7,903 nucleotides of DNA from JBDNFP01 sp041689775 (lineage in GTDB: Bacteria > Bacteroidota > Bacteroidia > Cytophagales > Spirosomataceae), in assembly GCA_041689775.1 (NCBI GenBank), contig JBDNFP010000216.1:1-7903 (forward strand), in the 5' to 3' direction. The translations under genes were made by a program, and so were the position numbers. The notes below the pieces were generated by a model. The model was not told where the DNA came from. It ran no database searches and saw nothing but the letters and a program-made list of their open reading frames with translations. Every line of letters begins with the position of its first letter. Positions within the stretch are counted from its first letter, which is position 1. This document shows positions 1-6,365 of the stretch, one piece after another.

Positions 1-86
1 AACGCCCTATAAGTTATAGTTCCAGTTAGATACTCGGCTACGATTGCCTCTTTGCTGATGTTTTCTTTTTTCTTGTCCATTTTCAT
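1..86 (-). CDS. Transposase, N-terminal fragment (helix-turn-helix OrfA-like), runs off the left edge
   Basis: The minus strand opens with ATG AAA ATG at 86-78 and stays open to the window edge, giving about 28 residues: MKMDKKKENISKEAIVAEYL, followed by TGTITYRA. This basic start, followed by an 'EAIVAEYL-x-G-x-x-(T/S)YRAL' helix, is how many helix-turn-helix transposase first ORFs (IS3 type) begin: the helix recognises the terminal repeats of the element. Either Met (86 or 80) could be the start; no Shine-Dalgarno site is seen, as is usual in Bacteroidota. The gene lies inside a putative insertion-sequence end at about 136. Only the first helix is visible, so the IS family and whether the gene is intact cannot be told. 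A phage or chromosomal HTH protein is the alternative. Confidence 0.55.
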   Translation of the reverse strand, partial: MKMDKKKENISKEAIVAEYLTGTITYRA

Positions 87-136
87 TTTTGTGCGGTGTT
101 AAATTTACACTATTTGTGTAAACTTATATCAGGACA
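1..136 (-). mobile_element. End of an insertion sequence (probably IS3-like)
   Basis: Read on the minus strand, the bases before the transposase start run TGTCCTGATATAAGTTTACA from 136 inwards. A TG start, followed by a T/A-rich stretch rich in TTTACAC, is typical of IS3-family terminal inverted repeats, and the transposase begins 50 bases inside, as expected. A small hairpin (TTTACAC 104-110 / GTGTAAA 116-122, 5-base loop) lies within this end. The outer boundary at 136 is inferred from the TG dinucleotide; the other end and the target duplication lie outside the window. Confidence 0.45.
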
Positions 137-195
137 AGTCATCATATTAATGACGGGAGGTGTTTGTGGTGGAAACTGGTTTTCCGGACACAAGA

Positions 196-224
196 CAAAT
201 ATAGTAACAGATAACATTACCAAA
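196..224 (-). promoter_or_regulatory. Bacteroidota-type promoter, TTTG-N17-TATATTTG
   Basis: On the minus strand a -33 box TTTG (224-221) is followed after 17 bases by TATATTTG (203-196). This is an exact match to the Bacteroidota sigma factor consensus TTTG / TAnnTTTG. Transcription would start near 190 and run leftwards towards the transposase fragment at 86. The promoter lies outside the inferred IS end (136), so it may have belonged to a chromosomal gene that the element displaced, and may now drive the transposase. Confidence 0.6.
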
Positions 225-273
225 GACGTTTAAACAGCTTCCACTAAAAATTGTTTCAGGGTACATAACAACA

Positions 274-305
274 AAACGGCATCCAATAAAAACTGGATGC
301 CGTTT
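274..305 (-). terminator. Rho-independent terminator of the sugar isomerase gene
   Basis: A perfect 12-base-pair inverted repeat (AAACGGCATCCA at 274-285 and its complement at 294-305) encloses an 8-base loop. Read on the minus strand it is followed by TTTTGTTGT, a U-tract. It lies 34 bases past the stop codon of the 339-1199 gene, the right place and orientation to end its transcript. No T-run follows on the plus strand, so it is mainly a minus-strand terminator. Confidence 0.8.
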
Positions 306-318
306 CTTGAATCTTGTC

Positions 319-343
319 TATAAGGTATCTGAAATACCTTATA
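319..343. repeat. Ten-base-pair hairpin spanning a stop codon
   Basis: TATAAGGTAT (319-328) and ATACCTTATA (334-343) are perfect inverted repeats with a 5-base loop. The right arm includes the TAA stop codon of the minus-strand gene (341-339). It precedes the GC-richer terminator at 274-305, so the mRNA would end in two hairpins in tandem. It may help termination or protect the 3' end. That role is inference; the repeat itself is read directly. Confidence 0.6.
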
Positions 344-1199
344 AGTTCATTTTTTTTATATTCTTGTAACTGATTTCAATTGCTTCCAGCGGAGGTTGCT
401 TGGTCACGTCCTGCTCTACGAATAGGTGTTTTATTCCGGCAACTTTACCGGCATTCAGAATACGCTGGAAGTCAATGGACCCCATGCCTACTTCGGCAAA
501 CTCCCGGGTTTTGGTTTTTGCCATATCTTTCATGTGCACAGCCGGGAAACGGCCGGGATTGTTTTTGAATAGGGTTACGGCATCCTGACCGGCAAAAGCA
601 GTCCAATAAAGATCCAACTCCATCTGCACTAGTTTGGGGTCGGTACCTTTTAGTATCATGTCGTAAGGAATTTGACCTTCTACATTTAGGAATTCAAAGT
701 CGTGATTATGGTAGCCAAACTGAATACCTGCTTTCTTGCAAGTCTCTCCTGCTTGATTGAACATATCGATAAATTTTTTGTAGTCGTCCAAGGTCCGCTC
801 ATTGGGTAGGATATAGGCGCACATCATGTATTTTTGACCTGCTTCGGCGGCAGCGTCTACCGTTTTATTCCAATCTGTTTTTATTTGATCGGGCATGTAG
901 TGGCCGCTCGGCGTTGTGATGTTAAGTTCTTGCAGGTAGTTTTTGAACTCCATCGGAGTCATACCAAAGAACTTACCGTTATTAAAACCAAATGTCTCTA
1001 CTTCGGTAAAGCCAATGGTAGACACTTTTTTCAACGTTTCTTTCGGTTCTTTGGCCATCAAACCTCGTAGGGTATACAGCTGTAAACCTACGTTTTTTGG
1101 GGTCTTAGCATACGACAAAGCGGAAGATAAAAGGGGAAGGGATAGTACAAGTAGTCCTGATTGCTTTAAAAACTCCTTGCGGGAAATTGATTTTGACAT
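339..1199 (-). CDS. Exported sugar phosphate isomerase/epimerase-like TIM-barrel protein
   Basis: This 286-residue protein belongs to the AP endonuclease 2/xylose isomerase-like TIM-barrel superfamily (sugar phosphate isomerase/epimerase). Members isomerise or epimerise sugars at a divalent metal site. An export signal is seen: ISRKEFLKQSG (a twin-arginine-like motif with RK instead of RR), then a hydrophobic stretch LLVLSLPLL and a likely cleavage near SYA (about residue 31). The mature part starts NVGLQLYTLR, the usual first barrel strand. Likely metal and active-site residues are E68, H100, the GYHNHDFEF strand (H164, H166), E194 and D196 in MELDLYW, H222 and K224 in VHMKD, and E262 in VEQD. 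Length is normal. It stands alone with its own terminator; no dehydrogenase partner adjoins it. In Bacteroidota such exported proteins often sit with keto-sugar or GH genes, so a role in extracytoplasmic sugar modification is plausible, but the substrate is unknown. ATG at 1199 is the only start giving the full signal. Confidence 0.88.
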   Translation of the reverse strand: MSKSISRKEFLKQSGLLVLSLPLLSSALSYAKTPKNVGLQLYTLRGLMAKEPKETLKKVSTIGFTEVETFGFNNGKFFGMTPMEFKNYLQELNITTPSGHYMPDQIKTDWNKTVDAAAEAGQKYMMCAYILPNERTLDDYKKFIDMFNQAGETCKKAGIQFGYHNHDFEFLNVEGQIPYDMILKGTDPKLVQMELDLYWTAFAGQDAVTLFKNNPGRFPAVHMKDMAKTKTREFAEVGMGSIDFQRILNAGKVAGIKHLFVEQDVTKQPPLEAIEISYKNIKKMNL

Positions 1200-1508
1200 T
1201 TTGTTTGGTTACCTGGTTAAAACGTTTTTTACTGTACAGCAACTACCAAGTCGCAGTTTTACTTTTCATTGTAAGCTTGACTCTGATTGGTACTAATTAC
1301 TTAACGCTAGTGTAGCATTAATCCATTAAAGGTAGAGGTAAATATTTGTAAGAAGTACCACGGCTAGGAGGTTATTTTAGTATTCAGGTTAGTAGATGGG
1401 TATTGAAAAATCGATTCTTCTTTTTACGAGACTGGTCATCAAAGTTTTTTAGCCCTTTTTTACAACCCGACAAACTGGGGAAGGAATCGGATTAGCGCTT
1501 TCATAGGC
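1200..1508. other. Gene-free stretch between the sugar isomerase gene and the caspase remnant
   Basis: This stretch has no convincing open frame on either strand. It should contain the promoter of the minus-strand gene starting at 1199, but I see no good TAnnTTTG box. The part nearest 1508 (down to 1452) is open in the same frame as the caspase remnant after its in-frame TAG and may be its decayed tail, though no homology is recognisable. A perfect 14-base palindrome, TCATAGGCCTATGA, lies at 1501-1514 at the boundary. Confidence 0.5.
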
Positions 1509-2120
1509 CTATGATATTGTGACGTAGGTCAAGAATCCAAGACTTTCATTCATCAAGATGTTAGGATCTGTTTCTATTATTTCTGTATCATTTTCCCTGC
1601 AATCTGCCATGACAATATTTAATCTAGTCGATTTAAGTAGCTGATAGCTATTAGCTTGTAGCTGTTACTTTTTTGTAAATATTTGATATAGAGAACATTA
1701 GAAAGTAATTTGACTAAATTAATAATACAAACTAATTATGCATTAGTACTTAGACTCCAATACACGTCCAATCTCGTCCACCGAAATAGGCCTTCTAAAA
1801 AAGCCCTTCAACTTTAAAGAGGGATATTTTGACTGGGACCTTCGTGTATAAAATCCAGAACTTGTAAAGTAAAAAAACACAAGATCGTCGGCGCGCGGGG
1901 GAAGCGATTTTAGTGTGCTCCGCACTTTGGTGGTCGCAAATTCTCTCTTATTTAGAAAGGTGGTCTTTAAGTCATAATTAAGATTTCCTTTCACTGACTC
2001 CATTAATTGTAGGATGGTTTCCTCATCCGCTTCACTCGTGATGCCAAACTTCGCATTCTCAACGTTTGACACAAGAATGAGGTGGATCGTTTGAGCTTTG
2101 GAGCCTGGGTATGGTAGTGT
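1509..2120 (-). pseudogene. Caspase-like (peptidase C14) protein, decayed
   Basis: The minus strand carries pieces of a caspase-fold domain in order. First is the opening strand KAQTIHLILVSNVENAKFG (from about 2100; GTG at 2072 is internal to it). Next comes a helix with TTKVRSTLKSLPPRADDLVFFYF, followed by the His-loop region and a KYPSLKLKG strand. After the stop at 1745-1743 and about 105 bases, the same frame resumes with TRLNIVMADCREN, the strand and loop that hold the nucleophilic Cys (DC at 1604-1599), and ends at TAG 1511-1509. C14 enzymes use a His-Cys dyad. Here the expected SGHG reads TSSG, so the catalytic His is lost; the usual DCCN-type loop reads DCRE. No ATG start exists after the upstream stop at 2123-2121. 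A hydrophobic run in another frame (about 2163-2107, KPYLYLFFILLN) could be the old signal peptide, shifted by an indel. Several independent lesions make a working peptidase very unlikely. Confidence 0.7.
1638..1665. repeat. Heptad tandem repeat (TAGCTNN) x4
   Basis: TAGCT occurs at 1638, 1645, 1652 and 1659, an exact 7-base period with two variable bases between copies (GA, AT, TG, GT). It lies within the roughly 105-base AT-rich stretch that separates the two halves of the caspase pseudogene. The fixed core with variable spacer is unlike simple slippage of one unit. Whether it was inserted or grew in place cannot be told from one copy. Confidence 0.75.
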
Positions 2121-2208
2121 TTAGGAGGATAAAGAATAAGTATAGATATGGTTTTATAAGACTAGCATGATGGAAATGGATTATTGAGTGCGAAGCTTAC
2201 CCAAAGAA

Positions 2209-2253
2209 GTACCAAAATATTAATTGGATTACCAGATCACAATATTTCGGTAC
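2209..2253. repeat. Imperfect inverted repeat, 13-base arms
   Basis: GTACCAAAATATT (2209-2221) and AATATTTCGGTAC (2241-2253) are inverted repeats with one mismatch and a 19-base loop. They lie in the 271-base gap between the caspase remnant and the GH31 gene, which otherwise shows no gene. No T-run follows on either side, so it is not an ordinary terminator. It could be an operator for a dimeric regulator or a leftover of a small mobile repeat. Confidence 0.5.
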
Positions 2254-2322
2254 CTACCAAACACCACCCTTTTTGGAATTAAGCTAGTAGTTTTTACTCA
2301 AATCTACTTTGTGTTTAGGAAA

Positions 2323-2354
2323 CGTCGGTTTTGAAATGAAATAGCCCGACGGGC
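2323..2354 (+). promoter_or_regulatory. Leader of the GH31 gene with two mutually exclusive stems
   Basis: CGTCGG (2323-2328) can pair with CCGACG (2346-2351), or GCCCG (2344-2348) can pair with CGGGC (2350-2354). The two stems share bases and exclude each other. The second is followed by ACTTTTCCTT, a weak U-rich tract, 37 bases before the GH31 start. A partial -7-like box TACTTTG (2305-2311, one base short of TAnnTTTG) lies just upstream. This is compatible with an attenuator but may be chance; the stems are short. Confidence 0.3.
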
Positions 2355-2391
2355 ACTTTTCCTTAAAATAGAAAACTCTAACCCCAAGTCA

Positions 2392-4542
2392 ATGACGCGA
2401 ATTTTTCTTGTAATCCTCTTGGTTTGGTCTTCCACAATGGATACCAGCGCTCAGACTATTGATTTTAATTGGGAAGTAGTAGCTCCCGGCGTCTGGAAGG
2501 CGAAGGTGGGTACTCCCGAGTCTATTTCACTAGTGAGTATTGCTGACTTTATCCCAAAGATAAATGCTCTTCAGAAGCTTGGAAACAGAGATTTTCCGCT
2601 AGAATTACAGGGTAGTAAGTACGAACTAACCGATGAGAAAACCTATTTGCGTTTTCCGTTGGATCGGGGCGAACAGCTGTTTGGGTTAGGTCTCAACTTC
2701 AAAACTGTGCAACAGCGAGGTACCATCAAAACCCTCCACGTTGATCACTACAACGGGCAGGACAATGGCCGTACCCATGCACCCGTTCCTTTTTATGTAT
2801 CAGATAAAGGCTACGGAGTCCTGATCAACTCCGCTCGCTATATTACGGTATACGCGGGTACGGCGGTTCGGAAAGATAGCAAAAATCCACCGGAAGAAAT
2901 GAACCGGAATACCCAAAAGAATTGGAGTTCGAAGCCATATTCTGATGCCGTTGAAGTGCTGGTGCCCGCTGCGGGCACGGAGGTGTACGTCTTTGCCGGT
3001 ACTACCACCATGGAGGTAGTACAGCGTTATAATCTGTATTGTGGCGGAGGTACCTTGCCCCCCAAATGGGGACTTGGCTTTTCGCATCGAACGCCCACCT
3101 TATTTACCGATAAACAGGTACTCCAAGAGGTAGGTGAGTTTGAAGCAAAAGGCTTTCCGTTGAGTGTGGTAGGTTTGGAGCCCGGCTGGCAATCTCATTC
3201 CTATCCGAATAGCTACGTGTGGGATACCGAGCGATATCCCAAACCAGCACCTTTTTTAGACCAATTATTACAAAAGAATATCAGAGCTAACCTGTGGGTC
3301 AATCCCTATGTTTCTTCCCAATCTCCAATTTATAAACCAATTCTGCCTTTTACTGCCTCGCATACCGTGTGGGTTGGGGTAGTTCCTGACTTCAACTTGC
3401 CCCCTGCCCGCGAATTGTTCAGAAAACATTTTACCCAAACGCACCTCGATATCGGAGTCTCAGGATATAAGGTAGATGAGACCGATGGGTATGATAGCTG
3501 GTTATGGCCCGATGTAGCAAAATTCCCTTCCGGGTATAGTGCCGAGCAAATACGGCAAACCTACGGATTGCAATTTCAAAGGTTAACCATGGACTGGTTT
3601 CATGACAAAAACACGCGTACCTACGGTTTGGTACGGGCATCCAATGCCGGTGCATCGGCCATGCCCTACGTGATCTACAATGACTATTATAATCACAAAG
3701 ATTTTATTACTGCTCTCTGCAACAGCAGCTTTATCGGAGTACTATGGACCCCGGAGGCACGATCTTCCAAAACCGCCGAAGAGTGGTTGAGACGGATGCA
3801 GGCCGTATGTTTTTCGCCAATGGCCTTACTCAATGCCTGGGCCGATGGTACCAAGCCCTGGACTTTCCCGGAAGTCAGTGAGCAGGTCAAGGACGTGATG
3901 CAGCTCCGGATGCAGTTATTACCCTACCTCTACACCACCTTTGCCCAGTATCATTTCGAGGGTAAACCACCCATTCGGGCCATGAATCTGGTGGAGGGGT
4001 TCTCTTTTGAGGAAAAAACGACGGCCGGACAACTTAACTCGACGGATAATCCCTATGCGGTGGCCATCCGGCAGGATATCAAGGATCAATACATGGTAGG
4101 TGATTTTTTACTCGTAGCTCCGCTTTTTGCCGGGGAGCCTACCCGCAAGGTACTATTACCTCCGGGAAAATGGTACGATTTCTACACCGGTAAGTTTGTA
4201 GGAGAAGGAGAAACGATAGTGGTGGATCAGAGTGCAAAACTAGACCATATACCTTTGTTTGTAAAAGAAGGAGGTATGATTCCCATGATTCCTGCCATGG
4301 TACATTCACCCCGGAAAGACGAGCAACTACCGTTAACAATCAGGTTTTATGGGCAGCAGCCCGCTCGTTGGAAATTGTACGACGACGATGGTCAAACCTT
4401 TGACTACGAAAAGGGCCAATTTAACTGGGCTAATTTACAAGTCACCAAAGGCCAGAACGGAACTTTACGCGGTACCTTGGAGACTCCCTCGGGAGGGCCA
4501 TTCCATTACAATTCCAGCAGCTGGGAATTCATGACGCGCTAG
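2392..4542 (+). CDS. Secreted glycoside hydrolase family 31 (alpha-glycosidase)
   Basis: This 716-residue retaining alpha-glycosidase would release terminal alpha-linked sugars (glucose, xylose or galactose types are all known in GH31). A Sec signal peptide (residues 1 to about 21, cleavage near TSAQ) directs it to the periplasm or surface. Residues 25-220 form the N-terminal beta-sandwich (galactose mutarotase-like) with LFGLG at 96-100. The (beta/alpha)8 barrel starts at PPKWGLGFSHR (223-233). The nucleophile is probably D362 in GVSGYKVDETDGYD, and the acid/base probably D431 in RASNAGASAMPYVIYNDYY, with R415 as the usual substrate-binding Arg. C-terminal beta domains follow, with PLFVKEGGMIPM (621-632) and LYDDDGQTFDYEKG (662-675). 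The motifs differ from the common form (KxDxxE and SGD), placing it in a divergent subgroup. Substrate is therefore not assigned; alpha-galactosidase-type GH31 is one possibility. The start fits the signal peptide. The gene is alone on its strand and has no visible TonB partners. Confidence 0.9.
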   Translation: MTRIFLVILLVWSSTMDTSAQTIDFNWEVVAPGVWKAKVGTPESISLVSIADFIPKINALQKLGNRDFPLELQGSKYELTDEKTYLRFPLDRGEQLFGLGLNFKTVQQRGTIKTLHVDHYNGQDNGRTHAPVPFYVSDKGYGVLINSARYITVYAGTAVRKDSKNPPEEMNRNTQKNWSSKPYSDAVEVLVPAAGTEVYVFAGTTTMEVVQRYNLYCGGGTLPPKWGLGFSHRTPTLFTDKQVLQEVGEFEAKGFPLSVVGLEPGWQSHSYPNSYVWDTERYPKPAPFLDQLLQKNIRANLWVNPYVSSQSPIYKPILPFTASHTVWVGVVPDFNLPPARELFRKHFTQTHLDIGVSGYKVDETDGYDSWLWPDVAKFPSGYSAEQIRQTYGLQFQRLTMDWFHDKNTRTYGLVRASNAGASAMPYVIYNDYYNHKDFITALCNSSFIGVLWTPEARSSKTAEEWLRRMQAVCFSPMALLNAWADGTKPWTFPEVSEQVKDVMQLRMQLLPYLYTTFAQYHFEGKPPIRAMNLVEGFSFEEKTTAGQLNSTDNPYAVAIRQDIKDQYMVGDFLLVAPLFAGEPTRKVLLPPGKWYDFYTGKFVGEGETIVVDQSAKLDHIPLFVKEGGMIPMIPAMVHSPRKDEQLPLTIRFYGQQPARWKLYDDDGQTFDYEKGQFNWANLQVTKGQNGTLRGTLETPSGGPFHYNSSSWEFMTR

Positions 4543-4551
4543 GAGTGTAGG

Positions 4552-5796
4552 TTATTCTACCACCCATTTATTGACGGTATTGTATGTTCCTTCGATCACT
4601 ACTTTGTAAAAAGTCGATGGTAGTTTAGAAATATCGAAGGTAGTACCTTCTTGACTAACATTTACCTGGTCTATGAGAAGATAGCGATCGCTCCCCCCTT
4701 CCTTAAATTGGTTGGTGGTAGTGAGCCATACTTTTACCGTACCCTCCTTAGTGGCGGCCTTCCAGCTTACTTTCAACTCGTTACCTTCTTTTTTTAACCC
4801 CATGGAGTGAATGGATACTTTACCCGTAAAGGGTACTCCATCAATTTCGAAAGCTTGGTCTTTCGGGATGGAAATGCCAAGGTGCCGGACCATGGTTGGC
4901 ATAATATCTACGATGCCGGGGTTGTTGGTAAACTGAGGATTCAGGTCTTCGGCATTGGTCACGATCCAGGTACCTCGCTCCCGGTCCGACTGTCCGCCGT
5001 GCCCTTTGCCCGTCTTGGCATCGCGGCCATGGTCGGTCGTGACGAAAATTTGCCATTCTTCGCCGAAATTCTTCTCCCGGTACTGAATAGCTTCCCATAA
5101 TCTTCCAATTTGGGTATCCATGGTTTGGATAGCTTTGTCAAATTGCTCGCTATCTCCGTAGCGGTGTCCCATATCATCCGTAAATTCGAGGTATACCCAA
5201 GATAAGTCCGGGGCATTCGATCGGACATAGGATGCTGCTTCATTGGTTACTAATTCGTCTATCTGATGGATGTATTGGGCTTGCTTATCGTGGGGGAAGT
5301 GAATGGTATCGAGTTCAAAGCCATCAAAATAGTAATCTAATTGCAGTCGGTTGGTTTCGGGTAGGCCAGCACCAATTAGTTTGGTACGGTTGTCAAGCCA
5401 GGTAGAAAATACAGCTGTTTTTTTATGAGGGTATTGGGCTTCCAAAAACCTGAAAATAGACCAGTAACGGTAGTTTGGGTCCTTGATATTATTGCCCAAT
5501 ACATTATGCTTATTGACCCAGGTACCCGTGAGCAAGCTATTGTACCCAACGGCCGAAATTGTCGGCGTTTGGTTGTAGGTGCCTTTGTCGCCCCCAACGT
5601 GGGCGCGGGCGTATCCCCCTTTTTTTGCAATAGCGTCCAGGTAAGGCGTCGCTACTTTTTCTTTGGAATCCGCCGAAATACCATCCACAATTACAAATAG
5701 AACCTTTTTTGCCTTTGGCTGAGCTTGAAGTGGTAAAATGAAAATGGTACAGAATCCGAGGATTATTGAAGCGATGTAAGGTAAACGAGTCATCAT
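4552..5796 (-). CDS. Secreted nucleotide pyrophosphatase/phosphodiesterase-like protein (alkaline phosphatase superfamily)
   Basis: This 414-residue protein belongs to the two-zinc alkaline phosphatase superfamily, nearest to type I phosphodiesterase/nucleotide pyrophosphatase (ENPP) proteins, which hydrolyse phosphodiester or phosphomonoester substrates. A signal peptide (residues 1 to about 25, IILGFCTIFILPLQAQ) predicts export. Metal ligands can be read in the standard order: D38 (FVIVDG), the nucleophile loop TPTISAVGYNSLLTG (T79 or S81), D207 and H211 (DDMGHRYGD), D255 and H256 (TTDHGRD), H266 (GKGHGG). All are present, so it is probably active. Residues from about 332 form a C-terminal beta-rich, fibronectin III-like domain ending in KWVVE. 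Of the two adjacent ATG codons, either may start it. It has an upstream TATATTTG box and converges with the GH31 gene, stops 9 bases apart. Substrate is unknown; an exopolyphosphate, nucleotide or phospholipid headgroup are options. Confidence 0.88.
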   Translation of the reverse strand: MMTRLPYIASIILGFCTIFILPLQAQPKAKKVLFVIVDGISADSKEKVATPYLDAIAKKGGYARAHVGGDKGTYNQTPTISAVGYNSLLTGTWVNKHNVLGNNIKDPNYRYWSIFRFLEAQYPHKKTAVFSTWLDNRTKLIGAGLPETNRLQLDYYFDGFELDTIHFPHDKQAQYIHQIDELVTNEAASYVRSNAPDLSWVYLEFTDDMGHRYGDSEQFDKAIQTMDTQIGRLWEAIQYREKNFGEEWQIFVTTDHGRDAKTGKGHGGQSDRERGTWIVTNAEDLNPQFTNNPGIVDIMPTMVRHLGISIPKDQAFEIDGVPFTGKVSIHSMGLKKEGNELKVSWKAATKEGTVKVWLTTTNQFKEGGSDRYLLIDQVNVSQEGTTFDISKLPSTFYKVVIEGTYNTVNKWVVE

Positions 5797-5849
5797 GGAA
5801 GTTTTGCGCTAAATGGAGTATGTCTTGGATATCAGTTAAATTCAGTCTC

Positions 5850-5857
5850 CAAATATA
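5850..5857 (-). promoter_or_regulatory. -7 box TATATTTG of the phosphodiesterase gene
   Basis: On the minus strand TATATTTG (5857-5850) matches the Bacteroidota -7 consensus TAnnTTTG exactly and lies 53 bases upstream of the first ATG, giving a leader of roughly 48 bases. No TTTG is seen at the -33 spacing, so the promoter is half-supported. A short hairpin TCCGT-N6-ACGGA (5879-5894) lies just upstream and could be an operator. Confidence 0.45.
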
Positions 5858-5928
5858 GGGAGCTCCACTATTCTGTTATCCGTTTATTGACGGAGTTTAC
5901 TATTTAATAATATTGAATTATGAAGTTA

Positions 5929-6293
5929 CTACTCAGAGTCTTGACTCCTACTCCCTAGTGTACCCATTAGTTCTAGTCCGTATTCGTGAAATGTCTCGAT
6001 CATTCTGATGGCACTTTTTCCTTGTCGAGTTATGATGTATTCAACTTTTGGGGGTACCTCGTGGTATAATTTTCGTAAAATAAAGCCATCGTCTTCGAGC
6101 TGCCGGAGCTGAGAGGTTAGCATTTTATGGGTGATCCGATCAATACCTTTTTTTACTCTCCATAGCGTATCACTTCATCTTTCAAAAGCCAGAGAATAGA
6201 CATCTTCCATACTCCTCCAACTCTGTCCATTGCAAACTCGATGGGACCGGAATATTGTTTATCAGGGTAGGTGAAATTTTCCGTAGTTTTAAA
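5929..6293 (-). pseudogene. HxlR-family transcriptional regulator, frameshifted and lacking a start
   Basis: HxlR proteins are small winged-helix DNA-binding dimers, often redox or aldehyde sensors. Translating the minus strand from 6293 gives ENFTYPDKQYSGPIEFAMDR, then VGGVWKMSILWLLKDEVIRYGE and a TAA stop at 6155-6153. Another frame then continues through KKGIDRITHKMLTSQLRQL and EDDGFILRKLYHEVPPKVEY to a TAG at 5931-5929. Together these cover the whole family domain. The expected join is YGE-L-KKGID: one T missing in GAG-TTA-AAA-AAA next to a run of seven A explains the shift. A 64-residue piece from 6123 remains open but lacks the first helices and most of the HTH. No ATG occurs between the in-frame stop at 6296-6294 and FAMD, so the start is also lost, probably to the adjacent transposon. 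It is divergent from the IS4-like fragment. Confidence 0.8.
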
Positions 6294-6365
6294 TTATTGA
6301 TATTCAGCAGTATGTTCGTCAAATTAAGTTTTTTGAAGAAATAAAAGTAACTCTACAAGTGTTAT

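Noticed and set aside
943..1296. Plus-strand open frame of 117 codons and similar long frames opposite the real genes
   Set aside because: They lie antisense or out of frame to well-supported genes and show no protein family features.
1501..1514. Perfect palindrome TCATAGGCCTATGA as an operator
   Set aside because: It lies within the decaying caspase frame over its in-frame TAG, with no promoter box beside it; it may be chance.
1743..2072. A stand-alone 109-residue hypothetical protein starting at GTG 2072
   Set aside because: The GTG lies inside the first beta strand of a caspase fold and the homology continues upstream of it and again downstream of its stop, so it is a piece of a broken gene.
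5929..6123. An intact 64-residue MarR- or HxlR-like small regulator
   Set aside because: The missing first half of the domain is present just upstream in another frame, so this is the tail of a frameshifted gene.
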